From: Undaria pinnatifida | Taxonomy: Eukaryota; Sar; Phaeophyceae; Laminariales; Alariaceae | DNA length: 64,000 nucleotides | Reading direction: 5' to 3' | Assembly (NCBI GenBank): GCA_012845835.1 | Contig: JABAKD010000003.1 | Coordinates: 2,600,212-2,664,211, forward strand | In this document: positions 43,401 through 46,375 of the stretch, piece by piece | Layout of the letters: each line of letters starts with the position of its first letter | How positions within the stretch are numbered: position 1 is the stretch's first letter | Made by a program: the position numbers and the translations under genes | The notes under the pieces: generated by a model | What the model saw: only the letters and a program-made list of their open reading frames with translations | What the model was told of the DNA's origin: nothing | Databases searched by the model: none

Positions 43401-46375
43401 TACAGAGTATTACTAGTTATCTAACATGTTAATATTAATACGGCGTTTGAGAATAAAAGTCGGCCTCCCCCCCAAAAAAAAGACTCTGTGGGACTCGAAC
43501 CCACGGTTCTAAATTGATACGCTGTCATTATAACATTTTATAAAAATAGTTTCAGGACGTCAGCTGTGAGGTCGACGAATTTCGGGTCAATACTCATCTT
43601 GTCAAGCTGCTTGTTGGTGCTTGTAATATACTGGTACTACGTGGGTTTTTTTTTTTTTAATGGGAGGGGTCCTATTCTTTGGTAAAAAAAATGTTTTTCT
43701 CCACCTTGATGATTTGTGTTGGTATTTTTACTTTAGGTGGGGTATTTTGAACTAGATCTAACATCATATCTATTTCATAAATTTATTTCTGTAGTTTCCA
43801 CTATGTTGCTCTATCATATGTATGGTGGATGGTTTGCGGATGGATGGCGTGGTTAGGGTTGTTGGTACTTGTGGTTAAGTGCGTAGATAAGTTTCTCTAC
43901 CTGGGGGTGGTCTTACTGTTTTGTTTTCGCACTATAATGGCGGATTTTGGTATACATCAGGAGTATGAAGACAGTAGTAGTGATCTAATAGATATAATGT
44001 AAAAGTCCCACCCTAAAAGTAAAAAATAAGAAGAAAAAAAACAGGAGTCTGTGAGACTCGAATCCACGGTTCCAAATTGATACGCTGTCACCCTAACATT
44101 TTACATGTAAGAGTCCCACCCTGAGAAAAAAAAAGTGTTTTCATGTGTCATGTTACCTTTGTACGACATTCACGTGCTACGCATCTCATACCAGGTATGC
44201 ACCTTTGTATCATAGGGCATGGGTTGCCGTTGTCGTGTTAGCGGAGCAGGCCTGCGCATTCGCGACTCTCGCTCTGTGTTGTCTGCCGCTGTATTTGAAC
44301 ATAATCCTGCGAGTGAATCACGTCTTTAGAGTTGCTGAACAGGCGACAAACCGGCTTGTGTATATCGTAGTGTGGACACAGGAATAAAAGCTACGCACGT
44401 ATTGCACTGGCAGCACACCTCGTGTTTTTTGTTTTTGCAAACAGACGGACGCGGTGGAGCAAAGCTGCCGCAGAGCTTTACGTACGTATTATGTTGCAGT
44501 GCGATATGGCAGAAGTTGCACGACACGCCATGCTGCGGTCGAGGGGGTTAGACTACACCCTTTTTTTGGTGTTCCACATACGGAGCTCTATGTCTTACCC
44601 CGAGCCCCGACTATCAAAACAATTGTATCTGCCACCCGGTGAAAAATTCCGTAGGTTGGGCAATGTTTACGTTACAGACGGAATTGCGAAAATAGTGGGA
44701 AGTCATTAGTCGAGGAGCTCGTCAATCGGAAAATATAGACCCAAATTATCCCCGCTACCGCACCATGGATCACCTGCCTCACCAAATATCGTTGGCCGAG
44801 TGGCGGGTATCTCACCCCGCACCGCTAACTTTTTGGCCCACACCATCGCGCTCTTTTCAATTTTCGTGCTCGTTTTTGTCGTTTCCGTGCTGCAGCACAC
44901 CAACTAAGCGGGTGGCTACGTACCACGTTGGCCAGCTGAAATTTCACGTGTACAAGGTGGGTGCGGGGGGTACGAGATGCCTTGGTAGGCTCGGCATTCT
45001 GCGCACCGGCCGCCTTTAGTATTTGTCGATGAATGGTTGGACGCCCATAGTTTATGCCGATCTTCCCCCATAAACTGCAAGCATATCCCACCTCACTATA
45101 TGTCCATCGTGACAAATTCCGAGGCGGTCGAGGTTAGAGTTAGGGGTTAAAGTCAAGCCTGCAGTACAGGTTCCTCTGTAGTGCCGGTCGGGTTGTGCCG
45201 GTCGAGTAGTGCCGGTTGTCCGCTATAGTGCCTGCGAAGTATCTTGGTACATTTGGAAACAATCAATCGTGGCAGCATGTAGAGTACTGCCGGTTGCCGC
45301 TTTGGTGCGGGTGTTTCCGATTGGCACGTACGGGCACTATGGAGGGACCACTACGGTGTTTCAACCACTTTGACGAAGCTGGGCCAAGGTCTATACGAGT
45401 ACTTCATCATCGTCACCGTCGCCATCACTGCCCCCCCCAAAACAGTCTTGAGGGGCGCGGGGGACCCAAGCCACGATACAGGTAGTGCAGTACTAGTCCC
45501 TCTACAGTGCCGATATGTGTCAGCCGGACATATCGGCAATATATCGGTGTCTGGCACTACTCTACGCGCTGCCACAATTGGTTGTTCCCGTATGTGCCAA
45601 GCGATTTCACAGGCATTATACCGGACAACCGGCACTATAGAAGGGCCTCTACTCTACCCCCTCATATTGATTCCGAGCAGCGTAACAAACAGTTCGAGGG
45701 CGGAACACTTTGTGAGACAGGAGACGAAGAAGGCTTCAGAATTGCAAAGCAATATGAATCGTACGAGTAGGGTAGCCAATCGCGCGAGTGACCCTGAGCC
45801 GGCGACTTGACGTACCCTAACATTGCTCCCCCTACCGTATCATGGTGGAGGAAACCCTACATGCTCCGTCCCGGCATTATAGGGATGCGAGGGTCATACC
45901 ACCACGGTCATACTGCACGACTACGGTCATGCATTAAATGAGTTCACCATGGCCTTGGTTGCAAGAGGCTTTGTAATTTGTAACTGCCTAGTGTACAAAA
46001 ACAAGCAGCAGCAACCGTAACCAACACCCCTCCTTGCCTGCGTGCTCGCCCCTCACTTTGCTGTGGGATCGGGGAAAGACTAGACGCGGGAACACAACCC
46101 TGTAAAGCTTTAATCCGGGTAGGTGGCATGCGATTAAAAACAATGATTACACACATGTGTATCGATAATACAATTGATAAGAGTGGTCTTACTACAGTCT
46201 TCCTTAGCCACCGTAAACATCACCTCTCCTTGCCTGCCTGCTCACGTTTTTTTTCGATCGGCGAAAGACTAACGCGGGAGCCTGGCGATGCTCGCACTGC
46301 GACGGACTCCTTGACAAGTGGGTGCAGGAATGTTCGTGCAAGAACCGCAAGGATCTGCGGCCGAGACGGGCGTAG
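11688..46375 (+). CDS. DOT1-type H3K79 methyltransferase with PHD fingers, multi-exon (overall span)
   Basis: Exons (approximate): 11,711-12,007; 12,727-12,849; 13,277-13,432; 22,095-22,190; 24,411-24,528; 25,968-26,097; 26,867-27,141; 32,248-33,275; 34,638-34,706; 38,397-38,538; 39,098-39,241; 39,709-39,795; 41,820-42,011; 42,468-42,613; 44,445-44,481; 46,268-46,375. Splice phases agree at every junction, with a doubt only at 42,613/44,445. Starting at the ATG at 11,688 the product is about 1,056 residues: Cys-rich modules, PHD1 (around 233-282), PHD2 (295-339), a split PHD-like finger, then the DOT1 core with SAM motif LDIGSGIGQ (797-805), GVEVVPKR (820-827), GDF (868-870) and VIYLNN (882-887). 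These match the DLGSGVGQ, GVEK, GDFL and VNN motifs of DOT1 enzymes, which methylate H3K79 on the nucleosome surface. If the UBZ exons join upstream, the protein is about 1,915 residues. Confidence 0.8.
11711..12007 (+). CDS. Exon: basic Gly/Lys-rich linker
   Basis: The acceptor is CCCTGGCGCAG/GGG and the donor TCGGG/GTGAGC; the exon runs phase 2 to phase 2. It encodes a KGKERAKGKGKG-type basic tract ending RLMIRDYSG, suited to DNA or nucleosome contact. If nothing splices in upstream, an in-frame ATG at 11,688 could start the protein here. Codon third positions are GC-rich, unlike the flanks. Confidence 0.7.
12080..12720 (+). repeat. TGCTG/TTTATGCTG minisatellite in an intron
   Basis: The intron 12,008-12,726 is almost entirely degenerate repeats of TGCTGCTGTCTATGC and TTTATGCTG units of about 12-18 bp. 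They run up to the acceptor of the next exon. Open frames here read as Leu/Met/Cys strings and are not genes. Confidence 0.8.
12727..12849 (+). CDS. Exon: Cys-rich zinc-binding module 1
   Basis: The acceptor is GCGTACAG/GGAT and the donor TTAAAGG/GTGAGA, phase 2 to 2. The 41 residues contain eight Cys, including a C-x4-C-x10-C-x2-C core (CRMEGC ... CCYC). A similar C-x4-C-x9-C-x2-C core is in the exon at 22,095. I do not recognise a named family. Together they look like small treble-clef or ribbon zinc modules ahead of the PHD fingers. Confidence 0.75.
13277..13432 (+). CDS. Exon: small beta-rich segment before the PHD fingers
   Basis: The acceptor is GTCGCCGCAG/AGAC and the donor CACCCAGG/GTGAGC, phase 2 to 2. 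The 52 residues (VGDEITFLETPFSGK ... GDEVVVACTYKKHPG) alternate hydrophobic and charged residues, as expected for a small barrel of Tudor or BAH type. No diagnostic motif allows a firm family call. It joins in phase to the exons on both sides. Confidence 0.7.
13560..13740 (+). repeat. Family E dispersed repeat
   Basis: The block with GAGTATGGACCGAAATCGCC, AAACGCGCG.CCGGAGT and ATATCGACCGTTAAATTGA is shared with 27,366-27,700 and, in part, with the right edge of the window (63,925-64,000). All copies point the same way. No coding capacity. Confidence 0.65.
13741..16030. other. Intron interior, little recognised
   Basis: No convincing exon. A telomere-like AACCCTAACCCTAACCC run lies near 15,381-15,405. 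A short open frame at 15,102-15,291 has plausible splice sites, but its phase does not fit the neighbouring exons, so it is not called. Confidence 0.5.
16037..16215 (+). repeat. GGGTCGGGTC-family repeat
   Basis: Several units of about 45 bp read CCTGACCCGACCCGA followed by CCCGTGATATTTGAAA. The outer ends (GGGTCGGG ... TCATGACCCGTG) can pair, giving a fold-back structure. Related copies lie at 18,484-18,665 (same strand) and 24,588-24,785 (opposite strand). Confidence 0.7.
17180..17299 (+). CDS. Possible extra exon (cassette) of the large gene
   Basis: The 120-bp segment lies between TTGGCGAAG and a GGGGCAG/GTGCAA donor and is open in more than one frame. The frame with GC-rich third positions reads VRKRKSGGGPFTT ..., a basic tail-like peptide, but that phase does not fit the neighbours. 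The phase-2 frame does fit but has poorer codon use. As the length is a multiple of three it could be skipped. Weak call. Confidence 0.3.
17339..17425 (+). other. tRNA-like sequence, possible SINE head
   Basis: It has an A-box-like GGTGGCGTATCAGGTTATCC and, 40 bp on, a B-box-like GAGTTCGAGCCCC, the spacing of an internal Pol III promoter. Acceptor-stem pairing is poor, so a functional tRNA gene is unlikely. A TA microsatellite follows at 17,634-17,653. Confidence 0.4.
17655..18015 (+). repeat. Short tandem units and family F repeat
   Basis: Three units of about 58 bp (TTTGG.AC.GTTA..AAACGC..) occupy 17,655-17,780. Family F then runs to 18,015, with ACGGATCACTCA.TGTAAG, GAGGCCTCCTGCG, CACGCGCGCTGAGGG and a GAATA.TCAA.GTAGG.TGGGTGGGAC block. 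The same block is at 38,597-38,840. Confidence 0.65.
18484..18665 (+). repeat. GGGTCGGGTC-family repeat, second copy
   Basis: Repeated CTGACCCGACCCGACTC and CCCGTGAGATTTGAAA units, flanked by AAAGTAACCCGTCCCG on the left and GGCGGGTCGGGTCATGACC on the right. Same orientation as 16,037. Confidence 0.7.
19337..19675 (+). mobile_element. hAT-like MITE, GCTGTGAGTCGG ends
   Basis: Left end AAGCTGTGAGTCGGCC and right end GTGCTAACTCACAG are imperfect inverted repeats. The interior shares CGGTAGGTGCCGTTA, GCCGACTTGTCGACT and GGATAGTCGG with 57,146-57,553. A relative with TAGGGCTG termini lies at 55,817-56,067. Such termini recall hAT elements, but target duplications are not clear. Confidence 0.5.
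20058..21375 (+). mobile_element. GTGCTACG-TIR MITE split by a nested insertion
   Basis: The left part (20,058-20,202) carries GATGACGGGGCTTCTTAAG, GGCCATTCTTCAATT and ACCTAGGCCATGGGTT. The family resumes at 21,271 with TCGTCGGGTTACACTTT and GGGTGAGGTACTGAG, ending at GCTTTACGG. The intact relative at 33,709 has these parts adjacent, so about 1.07 kb (20,203-21,270) has been inserted. The insert starts with tandem TTTTTGGTGGCCCGATCTG units; its remainder is unrecognised. Confidence 0.6.
21795..21825 (+). repeat. Interstitial telomere-like repeat
   Basis: AACCCC, AACCCCT and two AACCCT units in a row. It is short and lies inside an intron, so it is not a chromosome end. Confidence 0.6.
22095..22190 (+). 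CDS. Exon: Cys-rich zinc-binding module 2
   Basis: The acceptor is GATCCTGGGCAG/ATTC and the donor CTGGGGCAG/GTGAGC, phase 2 to 2. It encodes FDGGSESGRPCNAPGC followed by an RWGICWKCWG end: a C-x4-C-x9-C-x2-C module like that at 12,727. It joins in phase to the PHD1 exon, placing two Cys modules immediately before the PHD fingers. Confidence 0.75.
22226..22500 (+). repeat. GTT and TTGCTG microsatellite
   Basis: GTTGGC units, then about 30 GTT units, then TTGCTG units, directly after the previous exon's intron start. Open frames here read as poly-Val or poly-Leu (plus strand) and poly-Gln or poly-Thr (minus strand) and are artefacts of the repeat. Confidence 0.9.
23530..24010 (+). repeat. Minisatellite, unit about 90-105 bp, five copies
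   Basis: The string GACACCCAGGGTCATGGAA recurs at about 23,583, 23,678, 23,783, 23,872 and 23,977, separated by TGCACGAT..GCGT and GCTTTTGTTCT.GCCTCGAG blocks. It lies in the intron before the PHD1 exon. Confidence 0.8.
24411..24528 (+). CDS. Exon: PHD finger 1, first part
   Basis: The acceptor is TTCATAGCAG/GTGT and the donor GTGACCCAG/GTGACG, phase 2 to 0. It encodes CSECDGASGNG ... LLLCDGLGC..ATHMFCLEP: the first six zinc ligands of a PHD finger (C-x2-C, C-x4-C, H-x2-C). The last pair (WFCDHC) is at the start of the next exon. PHD fingers usually read the H3 N-terminal tail or its methylation state. Confidence 0.9.
24588..24785 (-). repeat. GGGTCGGGTC-family repeat, reverse copy
   Basis: The minus strand gives TTTTCACGGGTCATGTC, GGCGGGTCGGGTCGGGTC and CCCGTGACATTTGAAAACCT, matching the copies at 16,037 and 18,484. 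Confidence 0.7.
25968..26097 (+). CDS. Exon: end of PHD finger 1, start of PHD finger 2
   Basis: The acceptor is CGAGGAGCAG/GTGCC and the donor TGTGACG/GTGAGC, phase 0 to 1. It encodes VPRLQWFCDHC (last ligand pair of PHD1), then KGCDACGDSADNDN and ILLCDGCD (first four ligands of PHD2). The two fingers are thus a tandem pair with a linker of about 12 residues, an arrangement that often reads two features of one histone tail. Confidence 0.92.
26196..26712 (+). pseudogene. Three decayed copies of the PHD2 exon in the intron
   Basis: Copy a (26,196-26,250) keeps a CLTVPLDGI reading. Copy b (26,289-26,345) repeats the pyrimidine tract, the acceptor and the first coding bases (CAGCCCCGTCCCACTGCGAC). 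Copy c (26,625-26,712) keeps CACAGCCCGATACCACTGCG and the ATTCCGAAAGACG end. All resemble the real exon at 26,867. None keeps a full PHD half-finger. CTCCGTCTCG repeats and poly-C runs separate them. Confidence 0.7.
26410..26445 (+). repeat. Long poly-C tract
   Basis: About 29 consecutive C. Similar shorter runs at 26,524, 26,611 and 26,825 sit just upstream of the decayed or real PHD2 exon copies, so the C tract seems to have been copied with them. Confidence 0.8.
26867..27141 (+). CDS. Exon: end of PHD finger 2 plus basic linker
   Basis: The acceptor is CTTCTCCAG/CCCC and the donor AATGGAAAG/GTGAGG, phase 1 to 0. Joined to the previous exon it reads LLCDGCDAPFHFDCL and then PLDGIPEDVWFCPRC, a textbook PHD finger. 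A Lys/Arg-rich linker follows (GDRKGEKRERTNSG, PAKKRSAVAANGK), a likely nuclear localisation signal. Confidence 0.92.
27366..27700 (+). repeat. Family E dispersed repeat
   Basis: Shares GATTATGGACCGAACTCGCC, the AAACGCGCG..CGGAGTATGACGCAG block and ATATCGACCCTTAAAT with 13,560-13,740. The middle (about 27,400-27,595) is not shared, so one copy has gained or lost sequence. Confidence 0.6.
27700..28300 (+). repeat. Minisatellite (about 90 bp) and a 150-bp duplication
   Basis: GAGAGACTCCGCGTATTGT-like strings recur at 27,714, 27,802 and 27,894, each followed by TTGACC and CTTTGG blocks. Then GCTTCGGAAGAGGGA ... GGAGATACACGTATTT occurs at 28,035 and again at 28,187. Confidence 0.7.
28605..31565. 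mobile_element. Pair of long direct repeats, LTR-like candidate (fossil)
   Basis: Block 28,605-29,080 and block 30,838-31,565 are direct copies: GTAGTCATCTGGTAT, GAAGCACGAGGCGCTTCAGC and CGTGCGAGATCTGGCATGAC occur in both. The right block carries about 220 bp of extra sequence. About 1.75 kb lies between them. The layout fits a small non-autonomous LTR element, but no recognisable polymerase, primer site or clear target duplication was seen; a segmental duplication is equally possible. The element looks old and broken. Confidence 0.35.
29215..29360 (+). repeat. 77-bp tandem duplication
   Basis: CACGAC.ACGA.CAC.TACAACAAGGAA followed by GACCTGC.ACGAGGGACGA occurs twice, at 29,230 and 29,307. 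Confidence 0.7.
32248..33275 (+). CDS. Exon: long exon with split PHD-like finger
   Basis: The most likely acceptor is GTCCGACAAG/GCTC (phase 0) and the donor GCTCGAAG/GTGGGT (phase 2). The 342 residues start with a Cys pair (LCARGENC), then WECKSVTCEGRDSLYHSRCL, which has the C-x4-C and YH-x2-C of a PHD finger. A poly-Ala/Glu/Gly region of about 215 residues follows, and the exon ends with RWTTDLLCPMC, like the final W..C-x2-C of a PHD. It may fold as a third PHD finger with a giant loop. The weak pyrimidine tract makes the 5' boundary uncertain. The 3' boundary fits the DOT1 exon that follows. Confidence 0.75.
33330..34455 (+). repeat. 24-bp minisatellite, interrupted by a MITE
   Basis: Units of 24 bp such as GAGCTCTCAGATTCCTCACA (first 20 bases) fill 33,330-33,705 and 33,970-34,455. 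Each unit has two palindromes, GAGCTC and a CACATGAG-like element. A 24-bp period is eight codons, so long open frames (ELSDSPQE repeats) arise by chance. The array lies in the intron before the first DOT1 exon. Confidence 0.85.
33709..33953 (+). mobile_element. GTGCTACG-TIR MITE, best-preserved copy
   Basis: A 245-bp element from CGTGCTACGATAGAGG to TTTTCCGTAGCACG; the outer 9 bp are perfect inverted repeats. Internal landmarks are GACGGAGCCCCTTAA, GCCATGGGTTTTGTC and AGGATCCTCAGAAAAA. It sits inside the 24-bp minisatellite, which continues on both sides, so it inserted after the array formed. CATGCTACGGTAGGGG at 33,290 may be a remnant of another copy. Confidence 0.75.
34638..34706 (+). CDS. 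Exon: DOT1 N-lobe helix
   Basis: The acceptor is GATTCCCCCAG/GAAA and the donor AGGACAAG/GTCAGT, phase 2 to 2. It encodes KVRYQAFKAALDRSFQREFG. With the next exon it reads FGRTRYGSIYEE, equivalent to the PEVYGET region that precedes the SAM site in DOT1L. It is only 69 bp and is supported by phase match on both sides. Confidence 0.8.
34830..35930 (+). repeat. 50-bp minisatellite with an internal duplication
   Basis: GGACACGTGTGCAGTATT-like strings followed by GTCTCACGGTGAACA recur about every 50 bp in 34,830-35,300 and 35,590-35,930. Between them a unit with AGATCTAACCCGG, GCAGATCGTAC and CGCCCGGCAAC.T.AGCTAG is present twice (35,374 and 35,485). Confidence 0.8.
35931..38070. other. Intron interior, no exon seen
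   Basis: Nothing convincing on either strand. TACCWGGTA palindromes occur at 36,475 and 36,653, and CTGCTG-rich short stretches at 36,795-37,020. No repeat family covers the region. Confidence 0.5.
38070..38265 (+). repeat. Partial MITE (GTGCTACG family)
   Basis: CGGGTGATGATGGTGAGGTA and GCAGCTCCTCAGAAAA match the right half of the family; the left end is missing. It lies just upstream of the SAM-site exon. Confidence 0.4.
38397..38538 (+). CDS. Exon: DOT1 SAM-binding motif I
   Basis: The acceptor is TGTCACGGCAG/GTAC and the donor CCCTCGGCG/GTAAGT, phase 2 to 0. It encodes YGSIYEEVVDFMFRKCGL, then DRFLDIGSGIGQIVTQAAAW. Motif D-x-G-S-G-x-G-Q is the signature that separates DOT1 from other class I methyltransferases, and binds S-adenosylmethionine. 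The following A..AGC matches the AAATNC region of DOT1L. Confidence 0.95.
38597..38840 (+). repeat. Family F repeat, second copy
   Basis: Shares ACGGATCACTCACATGTAAG, GAGGCCTCCTGCG, CACGCGCGCTGAGGG and GCGTCTTATCGAGG with 17,780-18,015, same orientation. Confidence 0.65.
39098..39241 (+). CDS. Exon: DOT1 motif with ribose-binding Glu
   Basis: The acceptor is TATTGTACAG/GGCG and the donor AATCGAG/GTTGAT, phase 0 to 0. It encodes GVEVVPKRHAVAVRLLEALK; the GVE.....R motif matches GVEKADIPAKYAE of DOT1L, where the Glu contacts the ribose of SAM. The donor GTTGAT is weak. About 13 residues (DTSEALLYTDALA) have a decayed copy 320 bp downstream. Confidence 0.9.
39510..39568 (+). pseudogene. Decayed copy of the DOT1 exon 3' end
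   Basis: CCTCGGAGGCATTGCTGTAC, then ACCGATGCCCTCGCCCGCG, is nearly identical to 39,189-39,226. The copy has a better donor (GATGGAG/GTGATG) than the real exon, but the matching frame stops shortly after. It lies inside the intron. Confidence 0.75.
39709..39795 (+). CDS. Exon: DOT1 GDF and NN motifs
   Basis: The acceptor is GGTTGCATCAG/GGAG and the donor GCCAAGGCG/GTGAGC, phase 0 to 0. It encodes GDFVDKWDEVKDCTVIYLNN, then TGKWFKAKA. GDF contacts the adenine and the NN pair lines the lysine channel in DOT1 enzymes; DOT1L has VNNF where this protein has LNNT. An alternative acceptor at 39,650 would add IRLHQ upstream but breaks phase. Confidence 0.88.
39822..40522 (+). repeat. 33-bp minisatellite, about 20 copies
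   Basis: Units such as CTGGGATAACGCGCAAGATA followed by ACACACCCC repeat about every 33 bp. Because 33 bp is 11 codons, long minus-strand open frames (GVCYVAGYSRG-type repeats) appear; they have no splice or start context. It lies in a DOT1 intron. Confidence 0.9.
40770..41010 (-). repeat. SINE-body copy without tRNA head
   Basis: Matches 650-880: TCTTTTTCCCTCCCTAGACG, CCCCCCTCCCCACTACGGTA and TTATCCC.GA.AA.ACTC. The tRNA-like head found at 905-960 is missing here. Confidence 0.6.
41820..42011 (+). CDS. Exon: His/Gln-rich segment of the DOT1 core
   Basis: The acceptor is TTTTTGACACAG/GTCA, phase 0; the best phase-0 donor is ACGTAC/GTGAAA. It encodes VIKHLRVATPQQQ, a His-rich run and a Ser-rich end. 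VIKHLR would align with the helix after the NN motif of DOT1L. The His/Gln part is a lineage-specific insertion. A degenerate copy follows at 42,118. Alternative donors (GTACGT) overlap the end. Confidence 0.55.
42118..42215 (+). pseudogene. Decayed copy of the His/Gln-rich exon
   Basis: CACCAACACCATCACCATCA, ACTACAACACCAGCAGGAGC and CCCGGGCCTTTGCGCCTGCC parallel the exon at 41,820. Its own donor is out of phase with the next exon, so it is probably not used. Confidence 0.55.
42468..42613 (+). CDS. Exon: C-terminal part of the DOT1 domain
   Basis: The acceptor is GGTGTCGAACAG/GGCG and the donor TTCGCGTG/GTACGT, phase 0 to 2. It encodes ESKLVGLLRDLEHSVTLITM and QAWSQTEWTFAW. The VSW-x-GKPVSYYLH-like end of DOT1L is the likely counterpart. 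With the next exon at 44,445 this donor would create a TGA at the junction; GC/GTGGTA three bases earlier, or an acceptor at 44,382, would avoid it. Confidence 0.7.
42600..42830 (+). repeat. Tandem repeats resembling the exon's 5' splice site
   Basis: GACATTCGCGTGGTACGT followed by a T-rich run and CATGTGCACCTTTG recurs at 42,602, 42,698, 42,738 and, more decayed, at 42,800. Another pair lies at 44,140-44,215. The first copy contains the real exon end and donor, so the unit arose from that junction or the junction grew from the unit. Confidence 0.65.
42900..44130. repeat. Three large tandem units with tRNA-like ends
   Basis: Units start at about 42,900, 43,075 and 43,555 with a family A-like GTCAGC.GTGAG.TCGA and ACTCATCTT.G sequence. 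Units 2 and 3 share TTCTCCACC, TTGGTATTTTTACTT and TAGTTTCCACTAT, and end near a tRNA-like block (43,484-43,545 and 44,048-44,105). Unit 1 is short. Confidence 0.7.
43484..43545 (-). other. tRNA 3'-half-like sequence
   Basis: The minus strand reads CCGTGGGTTCGAGTCCCAC, a perfect T arm with the B-box GGTTCGAGTCC, followed by AGAGTC and a run of T like a Pol III terminator. No matching 5' acceptor strand was found, so it is a tRNA fragment or SINE part. A diverged twin is at 44,048-44,105. Confidence 0.45.
44445..44481 (+). CDS. Short exon of the DOT1-like gene
   Basis: The acceptor is TTTTTGCAAACAG/ACGG with a strong T-rich tract and the donor CTTTAC/GTACGT, phase 2 to 0. It encodes RTRWSKAAAELY. 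Its exit phase fits the last exon. The join to 42,613 is in doubt (see that exon). Confidence 0.45.
45160..45357 (-). mobile_element. MITE, GTGCCGGT family, subfamily 1
   Basis: Ends CAGTACAGGTTCCTCTGTAG and CACTATGGAGGGACCACTAC are inverted complements over about 25 bp. Internally GTGCCTGCGAAGTATCTTGG matches the reverse complement of the AAGCGATTTCACAGGC block of other copies. Confidence 0.7.
45482..45658 (+). mobile_element. MITE, GTGCCGGT family, subfamily 1
   Basis: From TAGTCCCTCTACAGTGCCG to CGGCACTATAGAAGGGCC; about 177 bp with inverted ends and the CCAAGCGATTTCACAGGC block. Confidence 0.7.
46268..46375 (+). CDS. Last exon: C-terminal Cys motif and stop
   Basis: The acceptor is ATCGGCGAAAG/ACTA in phase 0, and the exon ends in TAG at 46,373. 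It encodes GAWRCSHCDGLLDKW, then ECSCKNRKDLRPRRA: a C-x2-C-x10-C-x-C pattern and a basic tail. The frame shows high GC at third positions and its phase fits the short exon at 44,445. Moderate certainty. Confidence 0.55.
   Translation, partial: TNAGAWRCSHCDGLLDKWVQECSCKNRKDLRPRRA

Noticed and set aside
43484-44105. Functional tRNA genes
   Set aside because: Only the T arm and 3' acceptor side are present; no matching 5' acceptor or D arm.
44422-44709. 95-codon open frame running past the short exon
   Set aside because: After 44,481 codon use is intron-like; the GTACGT donor and phase fit with the last exon favour a short exon.
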